A stretch of DNA of 64,000 nucleotides from JAGLQA01 sp023135565 (GTDB lineage: Bacteria > Acidobacteriota > Aminicenantia > UBA2199). The translations under genes and the position numbers were made by a program. This document shows positions 50,856-57,940 of the stretch, piece by piece (positions within the stretch are counted from its first letter, which is position 1; each line of letters opens with the position of its first letter). The DNA lies in assembly GCA_030639305.1 (NCBI GenBank), contig DAOWCY010000004.1, positions 1 to 64,000 of the forward strand. The letters run 5' to 3'. The notes beneath the pieces were generated by a model. It was not told the DNA's origin. It was given only the letters and a program-made list of their open reading frames with translations, and did not search any database.

Positions 50856-51584
50856 ATGAGCACTGATATTTCGATCGTTATACCGGCCTTTAACGAGGCA
50901 GCCAAAATCGGGGCGGACGTCCGCGCCGCCGCCGCTTTTATCGCCGCCCAAAACATGAAAGGCGAAGTTATCGTGGTAGATGACGGCAGCACGGATGCTA
51001 CCACAGAAACTGCCCGAAACGCAGAAATACCGGGAAAAGTGAAACGCACGGTGATCCGTTTAGACCAAAATTCCGGCAAAGGCGCAGCCGTAAAAACCGG
51101 AGTTCTAAAATCCAAAGGCGAAATCGTTCTTTTTGCCGACAGCGGGCTGTGTGTTCCTTTTTCCGACAGCCTGCCTATTTTAGACCGGGTACGCGGCGGT
51201 TTGTGCCACATAGCGCTTGCTTCCCGCCTCCATAAAGACACGAAAATAAAAAAAAACCGTCCCCTAAAACGGCGTCTACTTTCCCGTTTGTTTCATATTG
51301 CCGCTGTATTAATTACCGGCCTGCCCGCAAAAATCAAAGATTCCCAGTGCGGTTTCAAACTCTATAAAGGCGACATAGCCAGGGAGTTGTTTGCCCTGTG
51401 CGGGTCGAGCGGTTACCTGTTCGAGTTGGAGATTTTTTTGCGGGCATTGCGAAAGGGGTACAGGATCGAAGAATTCCCTATCCGCTGGACTTGTGATTTA
51501 GACACGCGGCTGCGGCCCGGCAGAGACGCCTGTGCTGTATTAAAGGAGTTATTTTTCCTGCGCCGCAGCGCGGGGAGCCAATGA
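50856..51584 (+). CDS. GT2-family glycosyltransferase, dolichyl/polyprenyl-phosphate type
   Basis: ATG 50856 gives 242 residues; a GTG at 50823 would add 11 and overlap the upstream gene. Neither has a clear ribosome site. GT-A motifs: ISIVIPAFNEAAKIG, VVDDGSTDATTE, GKGAAVKTGV, LFADSGLCVPF (DxD replaced by a single Asp context), RLHKDTKIKKN and SQCGFKLYKGDIARELF. This resembles polyprenyl-phosphate glucosyl/mannosyl transferases, which make the lipid-linked sugar that GT39-type proteins use. The pair with the Agl23-like gene fits that (inference). Confidence 0.85.
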   Translation: MSTDISIVIPAFNEAAKIGADVRAAAAFIAAQNMKGEVIVVDDGSTDATTETARNAEIPGKVKRTVIRLDQNSGKGAAVKTGVLKSKGEIVLFADSGLCVPFSDSLPILDRVRGGLCHIALASRLHKDTKIKKNRPLKRRLLSRLFHIAAVLITGLPAKIKDSQCGFKLYKGDIARELFALCGSSGYLFELEIFLRALRKGYRIEEFPIRWTCDLDTRLRPGRDACAVLKELFFLRRSAGSQ

Positions 51585-51588
51585 TGGG

Positions 51589-51893
51589 CTTCGCAGCAGG
51601 GGTGATGACAGCGCTTCTAAATTATCAAAAATTTTGTTCAACCCCACATGCGTGGGGAAGCGTTTAGCTGCTTCGCAGCAGGGGTGATGATAGCACTTCT
51701 AAATTATCAAAAATTTTGTTCAACCCCACATGCGTGGGGAAGCGTTTAGCTGCTTCGCAGCAGGGGTAATGATAGCACTTCTAAAGTATCAAAAATTTTG
51801 TTCAACCCCACATGCGTGGGGAAGCGTTTAGCTGCTTCGCAGCAGGGGTGATGACAGCGCTTCTAAATTATCAAAAGTTTTGTTCAAACTTTT
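51589..51893. repeat. 82-bp tandem repeat, 3.7 copies
   Basis: Units start at 51589, 51671, 51753 and 51835, exactly 82 bases apart and over 95 percent alike (CTTCGCAGCAGGGGTGATGA ... ATTATCAAAAATTTTGTTC). Each full unit has the hairpin CCCCAC-ATGC-GTGGGG (first one 51642-51657). The last copy breaks off into another dispersed repeat (AAGTTTTGTTCAAACTTTTT, to about 51966). No spacers, so not CRISPR. It fills most of the 51585-52088 gap. Confidence 0.9.
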
Positions 51894-51996
51894 TTGAAGG
51901 TGCGGTGTGCCGCGGCCCCCAACGATAATTCAATGGGGGCGTCACCCGGCAGGGCTGCCGGAGGCAAAAATTCATCGTAAAAAAAACGCCATAGTC

Positions 51997-52025
51997 TTGC
52001 AAAATAAAAATTTTTCCTTTAAAAT
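51997..52025 (+). promoter_or_regulatory. Candidate promoter of the 52089 gene
   Basis: TTGCAA (51997-52002) and TAAAAT (52020-52025) with a 17-base spacer, about 65 bases before the ATG. Confidence 0.5.
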
Positions 52026-52088
52026 AGGAGCGAGATTAAAAATGATACTGAATATCTCACATTGTACTAAAAAAACCGGGAGGCAAAA

Positions 52089-52484
52089 ATGAAAAAATTA
52101 GCCTGTTTATTATTTATGTTGGTGCTTTTAGCGCTGGGTCTGTCGGCGGATGAAAAAAAGCCCGCTGTTGACTTTTCAAACCCTGTAAAAGTAGTGGACG
52201 CCATTTTCGAAGCTGCCAGGAATGAAGACCTGACTGTTCTCGATCAGCTCTGCGATCCAAAAGGCGAGAATGATGGGGATACTCGCCGCATCTGTGAAAT
52301 GGCCAAGAACCCTGAAATGATAGAGGAGTTCTACGAATGGTTCGGCAAGGGCAAAGTGACCGGCGCTGCCGTGATAGAAGGTGATACAGCCAAAGTGCCA
52401 TTTGTTTTCGGGCCGGAAGCTCAGCACAAAGAAGATATGATCCTGGTTAAACGGGAAGGCAAGTGGTATCTTTCTGATTTTTAG
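52089..52484 (+). CDS. Small secreted protein, DUF4878/NTF2-like
   Basis: 131 residues, GGGAGG site, signal peptide (MKKLACLLFMLVLLALGLSA). VDFSNPVKVVDAIFEAARNE with a later VKREGKWYLSDF is the layout of DUF4878 and related NTF2-like secreted proteins: a helix start, a curved sheet and a final KWYL strand. No catalytic residues visible. Monocistronic with its own promoter. Function unknown. Confidence 0.75.
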   Translation: MKKLACLLFMLVLLALGLSADEKKPAVDFSNPVKVVDAIFEAARNEDLTVLDQLCDPKGENDGDTRRICEMAKNPEMIEEFYEWFGKGKVTGAAVIEGDTAKVPFVFGPEAQHKEDMILVKREGKWYLSDF

Positions 52485-52661
52485 GATTTTTTAGGTTTTC
52501 CCGGGGCCTTACAAAGTTTAAGTTTCTTGCTGAGATTAAACCAAACGGTCGAATTTTCAGGATCGGGTGGTCTGCCGGTCCCGGTGTGGTATTTTTCTAT
52601 TTTACCGTTTTTTCCTGAAGGAAAGGCTCCCCGAACCGGGCGGGAATTCACCAAACCCCAG

Positions 52662-52889
52662 CTACATCTCCCGGGGCATTTCGAAAAAAATATGCAGCCC
52701 GGCTGCACTGCCGATCTTGCCCTGCATGGCGTCCACCACACCGGCGGCCCGGTCCTCACTGCCGTAACTGCCTAAAGTGATGCCTAAAGGATGCATTTGG
52801 CTGTATCCTTTGACTTTTTTGCCGTTTAACAAGATTCGCTCCAATTGGACCAAATTCTTCTTGTCCTGGGTTCTTACCCAATAACTCAT
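52662..52889 (-). CDS. Small conserved-looking protein of unknown function
   Basis: 75 residues with GGAGG 6 bases before the ATG. MSYWVRTQDKKNLVQLERIL, then GYSQMHPLGITLGSYGSEDR and GLHIFFEMPREM, looks like the small beta-rich proteins with a (V/I)xTQDKxxL start and LGxYxSEERA middle found in many Firmicutes and other genomes. No function is known to me. It stands alone between a secreted protein and a flavoprotein. Another minus-strand frame at 52481-52759 is a shadow. Confidence 0.65.
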   Translation of the reverse strand: MSYWVRTQDKKNLVQLERILLNGKKVKGYSQMHPLGITLGSYGSEDRAAGVVDAMQGKIGSAAGLHIFFEMPREM

Positions 52890-52984
52890 ATTAGACCTCC
52901 GTCTTGAACTAAAAACTTATTTTACCATAATGCGATTTTTCTATCAATCTTGCTGACCTCCGGCGGGGTGCGGCGCACCCGCCC

Positions 52985-53060
52985 TCTTAGCCTCCGGCGG
53001 CCAAAAACCCTTTTGAAAAAGGGTTTCCGGACTTCCCAAAACTTCTCATGAGCGATACGT
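52985..53060. repeat. Dispersed palindromic repeat, short form
   Basis: GCCTCCGGCGGCCAAAAACCC then TTTTGAAAAAGGGTTTCCGG, ACTTCCCAAAACTTCTCATG and AGCGATACG. Same family as 30925-31040. It fills the centre of the 52890-53193 gap, which also holds the promoter at 53145. Confidence 0.8.
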
Positions 53061-53144
53061 CCAGGAAAAAATTTGGCCTCTTTACGTAGGCTGCACAGGG
53101 ATTTTCGTTTTTTATGAGGACTTTAGGATAATTCTTCTTCACAC

Positions 53145-53173
53145 TTGACTTTTATTCCCTATACCCCTACAAT
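53145..53173 (+). promoter_or_regulatory. Strong candidate promoter of the fused flavoprotein gene
   Basis: TTGACT (53145-53150) and TACAAT (53168-53173), 17-base spacer, 20 bases before the ATG at 53194, which also has GGAGAGG. Confidence 0.65.
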
Positions 53174-53193
53174 GTACCGGAGAGGCAAAACCC

Positions 53194-55800
53194 ATGTTTG
53201 ACAACGAACTAAAAATTGCAATTATCGGCGGCGGGCCGGCAGGCAGCTTCACCTGCCACTTCCTAAACAAACTCGCTGCTAAGGCCGGAAAAAAAATCAA
53301 TATCACTATATACGATCATAAATGCTTCTCCTGCACAGGCCAAAAAAGCTGCAATATGTGCGCCGGTATCATCTCTCACAGCTTGATAAATGAACTGGAA
53401 AAAGAAAAAATCTTCCTGCCCGCTTCAGCCATCAAAAACGAAATAAAAGGCTATCAACTACACAGCAAACATAATAAGGTCTATTTTAAAAGAAAAGAAA
53501 TAAAAAGAATCTATTCGGTCTTTCGAGGTCAAGGACCACTGCCGGAAGACGGCCGGATTAATAGCTTCGATCAATTCCTGCTGGATTTCGTCAGCAAAAA
53601 AGATAACGTCTCTATTATAAAAAAAAAAGTGCCGGCTATCGACTTCTCACAAAAAGATTATGTGCAAATCAGCACATCGGACGAAACCACGGACAGGTAC
53701 GATTTTGTAATCGCCGCCTTCGGGGTCAATACAAGATTGAAAAAAAAATTAACCAACGGCTACAAACCACCTCGTACCATCAGAGCGCTGCAATTGGAAA
53801 TTAAACTCCCCTTAGACTTTGTAGAAAAGACTTTCATGGAGAAAGTGCAGATGTTCCCCATCTACAAAAACAATATCCGCTTTTTAACCCTGACACCCAA
53901 ATGGGATTTTATTACAGTGACTGCCATCGGGAAAAACGTAAAACTCGAAGACGTAAAAAAAGAAATTCAAAACAATAAAAATATCAGGCATTATTTGCCC
54001 CAAAAAGACCTGGATATCAAGTGCATGTGCGCCCCGGAAATGCCGGTAAATTTAGCCAAAAAACCCTATGGCGACAGGTTCCTGGCAGTTGGCGACGCCT
54101 GCGTCAGCCGCTACTTAAAAAACGGCATCGAGTCGGCTTTTCATACTGCTTTTTTTGCCGCCGCCGCCATCATCAACCACGGTACGGACAAAAAAACACT
54201 CAGGAAACATTATTACCGGCGCTGCAAAAAGGAATTCCATTTCGACAACCTATGCGGGAAATTTTTATTCGTCATGGATCGCCTCTCCCATATAAACGTT
54301 CTCTACGCGGAATCCCATATGATGCTGGCTAAAAAAGAACAGGTCACCGGCAAATCTGTCAGGCTTTCCGGCGTTTTATGGGACATGTTTACCGGCCATG
54401 AAAGATATAAGGTAATCTTACGCAGCGCCCTTAACTCCCGCCTTATCTTTACTATTATTATAAAAGAATTTCTCTTTAACCTGCTGAAGTCGATTTTCAA
54501 AGGAAAAGCAGTGCTCCATTTGCCGCTCCGGCAGTTTTATAAACTGCTGAACGGGAGTACGGTGGCTATCATCGGCGGTGGCCCGGCCGGCGCCGCCTGC
54601 GCCATCAAACTGGCAAAATCAGCAAAAGAACAGGGTCGTCACATTAACATCGTGTTGTATGAGGGGAAAGATTTTTACCTCCATCACAACCAATGCGTGG
54701 GCATTCTATCACCGCCGCTGTTAAAAATATTGCAGCGGGAATTGGACATAAAACTGCCGGAAAAATTGATTAAGAGCGAAGTGCCCGGCTATGAACTGCA
54801 CACCGACAAGGAGAGCATATTTTTGAAAAACTACCGGCGTAATGAATCGAAAACCTATTCGGTGCGCCGTTCCGAATTAGATAATTTTTTGCTCAACCAG
54901 GCCCGGGAACAGGGGGTTAAAGTGATCGGCAGCCGGGTGACGGACATCGAATTTTGCAAAGATACCCATAACGATGAGGTGAGGATTTTCTCGGAATCCG
55001 ATTATTTAAAAGCAGACGCCGTGGTCTGCGCGTTCGGGTTGGATGAGGAGATGATGACCCGGCTGCGGGCAGCCAGCAAAAGGAGGTTCAGAAGCCCCCG
55101 GAAAATAATGAAAACCTTTGTTACCCGGATCGATTTTCCCGAAGAGGTATTAAACAAATTATATGACAAAAGGGTTTATCCTTTTTTAATATCGTCGCTA
55201 AAGAGAGTTGAATTCGGCGCAGTTACCATAAAAGACGATCATATCGTGATAAACGCAGCGGGGGAGAAGATCACTTCCGATGATCTGCTGCGCTTTCTTT
55301 CCCTGCCGGGAGTTATCCGGCTCCTGCCCGGTGAGATCGGGGATAAGATAAATTGTTTTTGCGGCCGATTCCCTTCTTCCCCGGCGCGGAAGCCCTATGG
55401 TGACAGGTATGTGGCGATTGGCGACGCTACCGGCTGGCTGCGTCCTTTAAAGGGTAAAGGGATCAACCTGGCGGTGATTACCGGTATTCATGCGGCGCAG
55501 GTGATGCTGGATGAAGGGATTTCGAAGAAAGACTTCGCCCGTTACCGGGCATTGTGCCGGGGTTTCATCGAAGACTACAAGTATGGAGTTTTGGTGAGCA
55601 TCGGTTTGCATATCATAAAAAGATTCGGGATTCTCGATTTTTTTATCAGGCGGGCGCGGAAGAGCAGTCGTTTTTACAAACTGTTGTATGATGCGGTTTC
55701 CGCGGAGAATTCGTATAAGAACATCATGTTAAATTTTCTCAGGGGGGAAAAGCCCCCAACCCAAGATGGGCCCTGGGAGAAGCCTCTCCGATCACGTTGA
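53194..55800 (+). CDS. Tandem-fused geranylgeranyl-reductase-like flavoprotein
   Basis: 868 residues made of two homologous halves, each a complete FAD-dependent oxidoreductase of the geranylgeranyl reductase/FixC type. FAD motifs: IIGGGPAGSFTCHFLNKL (about 10-27) and IIGGGPAGAACAIKLAKS (about 459-476). Second FAD motif in each half: KPYGDRFLAVGDACVSRY and KPYGDRYVAIGDATGWLR. Half 1 has a Cys cluster CFSCTGQKSCNMC (about 46-58); half 2 keeps only a single Cys (NQCVGI) there. A saturated-isoprenoid role is usual for the family; a two-in-one chain could work on two substrates or be an internal dimer. The C-terminal tail (EKPPTQDGPWEKPLRSR) looks repeat-derived. Confidence 0.85.
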   Translation: MFDNELKIAIIGGGPAGSFTCHFLNKLAAKAGKKINITIYDHKCFSCTGQKSCNMCAGIISHSLINELEKEKIFLPASAIKNEIKGYQLHSKHNKVYFKRKEIKRIYSVFRGQGPLPEDGRINSFDQFLLDFVSKKDNVSIIKKKVPAIDFSQKDYVQISTSDETTDRYDFVIAAFGVNTRLKKKLTNGYKPPRTIRALQLEIKLPLDFVEKTFMEKVQMFPIYKNNIRFLTLTPKWDFITVTAIGKNVKLEDVKKEIQNNKNIRHYLPQKDLDIKCMCAPEMPVNLAKKPYGDRFLAVGDACVSRYLKNGIESAFHTAFFAAAAIINHGTDKKTLRKHYYRRCKKEFHFDNLCGKFLFVMDRLSHINVLYAESHMMLAKKEQVTGKSVRLSGVLWDMFTGHERYKVILRSALNSRLIFTIIIKEFLFNLLKSIFKGKAVLHLPLRQFYKLLNGSTVAIIGGGPAGAACAIKLAKSAKEQGRHINIVLYEGKDFYLHHNQCVGILSPPLLKILQRELDIKLPEKLIKSEVPGYELHTDKESIFLKNYRRNESKTYSVRRSELDNFLLNQAREQGVKVIGSRVTDIEFCKDTHNDEVRIFSESDYLKADAVVCAFGLDEEMMTRLRAASKRRFRSPRKIMKTFVTRIDFPEEVLNKLYDKRVYPFLISSLKRVEFGAVTIKDDHIVINAAGEKITSDDLLRFLSLPGVIRLLPGEIGDKINCFCGRFPSSPARKPYGDRYVAIGDATGWLRPLKGKGINLAVITGIHAAQVMLDEGISKKDFARYRALCRGFIEDYKYGVLVSIGLHIIKRFGILDFFIRRARKSSRFYKLLYDAVSAENSYKNIMLNFLRGEKPPTQDGPWEKPLRSR

Positions 55801-55854
55801 GCAAAAAAATTGTTTTCTTAGCAAACCTTCACGAAGTATTAGTAAAGGGGAAAA

Positions 55855-55995
55855 GCCCGGCGGGGGGGCCTATAAGGGGCGCTTCTCAATTAACAAAAGT
55901 TTGATCAAAACTTTTGTTAACGAGAAACATTTCGACCCTGAGAAAATCCCCCTGGGCTAAGAGGGTGGGTGCGCCGCACCCCCGCCGGAGGCAAA
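55855..55995. repeat. Dispersed palindromic repeat fragments in the 55801-56058 gap
   Basis: CCTATAAGGGGCGCTTCTC, then TTAACAAAAGTTTGATCAAAAC and TTTTGTTAA (a near-perfect inverted repeat, 55889-55920), then GTGGGTGCGCCGCACCCCCG and CCGGAGGC. Confidence 0.7.
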
Positions 55996-56023
55996 GTTGA
56001 TTGTAAATCCGGGTTCGCGGCGG

Positions 56024-56051
56024 TTGATTTTTTTTCGATATTTGTTAGAAT
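56024..56051 (+). promoter_or_regulatory. Candidate promoter of the disrupted gene
   Basis: TTGATT (56024-56029) and TAGAAT (56046-56051) with 16 bases between. The expected RNA start (about 56058) falls on the ATG at 56059, so the mRNA would be leaderless. Confidence 0.45.
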
Positions 56052-56160
56052 ATTATTCATGAGGAAAAAAACGATTACCCAAAAATCTAAGAGCATCATA
56101 TTTAAAAGTTACAAGCACTTAATCACAAAATTAGAAGAAAAAAATAGGCGGCACAAGTTA

Positions 56161-56281
56161 GATATGATGGCCTCGTAAAAAGTCTTTTTTGAGCAAGATC
56201 AGATTTTGAAAACCCTTTGTTATCGGCAGTCTTCATTTTCAGTTTCCTCTAATTTAGACTTTTTACGACATCATCAGATAT
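56161..56281. mobile_element. Miniature inverted-repeat element (MITE), about 110 bp
   Basis: Ends: GATGGCCTCGTAAAAAGTCT (56166-56185) and, inverted, GATGATGTCGTAAAAAGTCT (56256-56275), 17 of 20 identical. A direct duplication GATAT (or AGATAT) flanks it at 56161-56165 and 56277-56281. It has no coding capacity, so it must have been moved by a transposase elsewhere. Excision of the element plus one target copy restores the host reading frame. Confidence 0.8.
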
Positions 56282-56309
56282 AATAAATTTACAAACACAG
56301 TTAGAGGCA

Positions 56310-56693
56310 ATGGAGGGCTTAGACCATAACCTGGGCCGCATCATGCAAGATTTTTGGGCCGGTTATAGTCCCAAACTGCAGGAATGGCTATTTTACATTA
56401 AACAAATACTATCCGGCATCCCGGGGAAGATCGCGGACCTGGAAAAAAAGATGGCTGCCGGTGAAGCGCCCACCATTAAAGCTAAATATCAAAAGCTTAT
56501 CGACATGCAGCAGGAAAGAAAAAACCGCTGGCGAAATGTGGGGGCAATGCTTATCACCAAAGTGCTGACTTTAGAAGATGTCACTACGGAAATAAACAAC
56601 TTGCAAAAAACAAAGCTGGATTCCACCACCAGTCTCAATAAAATCATCCGGGAATTTAAAGAATACGAAAAAGACCTGAAGGAGACGCTATAG
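56310..56693 (+). CDS. Open fragment of the disrupted gene (coiled-coil part)
   Basis: 127 residues from an internal ATG (MEGLDHNLGRIMQDFWAGYS) to the amber stop. No ribosome site at this ATG. Rich in Lys, Glu and Leu, predicted coiled coil. Listed because it could still be translated, but it is best read as part of the 56059-57845 pseudogene. Confidence 0.35.
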   Translation: MEGLDHNLGRIMQDFWAGYSPKLQEWLFYIKQILSGIPGKIADLEKKMAAGEAPTIKAKYQKLIDMQQERKNRWRNVGAMLITKVLTLEDVTTEINNLQKTKLDSTTSLNKIIREFKEYEKDLKETL

Positions 56694-56744
56694 CTAAAGG
56701 ATTATGTTATCCTGGAAGAATTTGAGACCCGTGTCCAGGAAGAA

Positions 56745-57845
56745 TTGGATAAAGCGATTTCAGACATATCGCCCACACTGTTGGAATTAGTCAACGATAA
56801 AATCATAGGAAATATCAAAGCAGTGGTGCCTCGAATGGAATACTTATTGGCGCAGGCTTCTTCTATCGAAAGCCTGCCGGGATTGGCCGGTACAAAGGCG
56901 GGAGAGATAAAATTAAACCAGGCGAAAATCGTTAAAACTTTTCAAAAGTTGGAAGTGCAGAGCTTGAAGTTTAAATTGAAAGTTGAGCCTTTTGATGGTC
57001 ACAGCGATCTAAACCTATTAGAGTCGAAAATCGATGAAGTTGTGCATCTTTTAAACTCGGTAAAAGCCCAAACCGCCCTGCCGCCTGCTAAAGGAGAGCA
57101 ATTTTCCCCGGCGCCCACGGCAAGGCGCCGCCGGAGTTTAAAACATCCCGGTTTTTCACGATACAGGGAAATTGTAAACGGGATGGGTATATCGCAATCT
57201 GTCTTAGAGGAAATTTACCCGCTGCTGGATGATGAAGCCAATGAATTTAAAGGAAACGAACTAAAGAAAGTACTGCATGATTTCCATTGGGACGCGGACA
57301 TAAGAGATAAAATATCCCGGCATCCACAAGTAAAAAACAGAGCCCTGCAATATATTTTCTTTATCGAAATGGAAAAAAGAATTTATATGCCGCGTTATTG
57401 GGCGTTACGTATCAACTTTTGTAAGCTTGTGGTGCATATTTTCGGTAGTTCTTATTTCGGGCGTCCTACTTATAATCTTGCCGATTTGTATGATAACAGC
57501 AGGACTGCATTCAACTGCCTGTTTAAGTTTATATCCCGTTCTAAAATTTCGAAAAGACTTTTTCGTCTCATTTCTAAGAGCAAAGTCGAACCCCTTAAAA
57601 TCGCTGTTTTAAAAAATCCCCGGTTGAAGCGTGATTATTTTTTCGAATATCAGCATACCACTAACCGGGATTATATTAACGCGCTGGCCGAAAATATGAA
57701 TACCCCGGTACAGGTGCTGAACAATATTGTTAAGAATGCGGACGGGGAAAACTTAGAGTTAATATTGAAGCATACCGGCGCGACTGTTTTTACGGGAGAA
57801 TTAATCGACAGGAGACAGCAGGAGCAAAAAGAGCAGGATGCGTGA
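56745..57845 (+). CDS. Open fragment of the disrupted gene (C-terminal part)
   Basis: 366 residues from a TTG with AGGA 4 bases before it. The frame is the same as the fragment before the TAG. MDKAISDISPTLLELVNDKI begins a helical region; residues about 115-135 are Pro/Arg-rich; the remainder (IFFIEMEKRIYMPRYW, LKIAVLKNPRLKRDYFFEYQ) looks like helical repeats. If translated alone it would be a soluble protein of unknown role. Confidence 0.45.
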   Translation: MDKAISDISPTLLELVNDKIIGNIKAVVPRMEYLLAQASSIESLPGLAGTKAGEIKLNQAKIVKTFQKLEVQSLKFKLKVEPFDGHSDLNLLESKIDEVVHLLNSVKAQTALPPAKGEQFSPAPTARRRRSLKHPGFSRYREIVNGMGISQSVLEEIYPLLDDEANEFKGNELKKVLHDFHWDADIRDKISRHPQVKNRALQYIFFIEMEKRIYMPRYWALRINFCKLVVHIFGSSYFGRPTYNLADLYDNSRTAFNCLFKFISRSKISKRLFRLISKSKVEPLKIAVLKNPRLKRDYFFEYQHTTNRDYINALAENMNTPVQVLNNIVKNADGENLELILKHTGATVFTGELIDRRQQEQKEQDA

Positions 57846-57940
57846 TATTGCAGCACGGATGAATGACATTGTAATATTGTAATATGGATGGATAATATTG
57901 TAACGGTACATTATTAATAATCCATTCCCCTCTATTTTTT

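Larger units (their letters stand above)
56059..57845 (+). pseudogene. Large gene broken by a MITE and an in-frame amber codon
   Basis: Codons 1-34 (56059-56160; MRKKTITQKSKSIIFKSYKH ... RRHKL) are cut by a 116-base insertion. Removing it restores the frame exactly: HKLD-IINLQTQLEA-MEGLDHNLG. The frame is then open to a TAG at 56691-56693 and continues in the same frame (LKDYVILEEFETRVQEELDK) to 57845. The intact protein would have been about 555 residues. The N-terminal part is coiled-coil-rich and the C-terminal part has short helical repeats (YINALAENMNTPVQVLNNIV) like variant leucine-rich or HEAT-type repeats. No family is recognised. It converges with the ABC-3C-like genes. Confidence 0.7.

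Noticed and set aside
51589..51893. CRISPR array
   Set aside because: The units are contiguous 82-bp tandem copies with no variable spacers, and no cas gene is near.
52481..52759. 92-aa minus-strand frame overlapping the 75-aa gene
   Set aside because: Pro/Arg/Trp-rich shadow composition, no ribosome site; the overlapping gene at 52662-52889 has a GGAGG site and coherent protein character.
56691..56693. In-frame TAG as a pyrrolysine codon
   Set aside because: The same gene is also broken by a MITE, so a plain nonsense mutation in a decaying gene is simpler; no pyrrolysine genes are visible.
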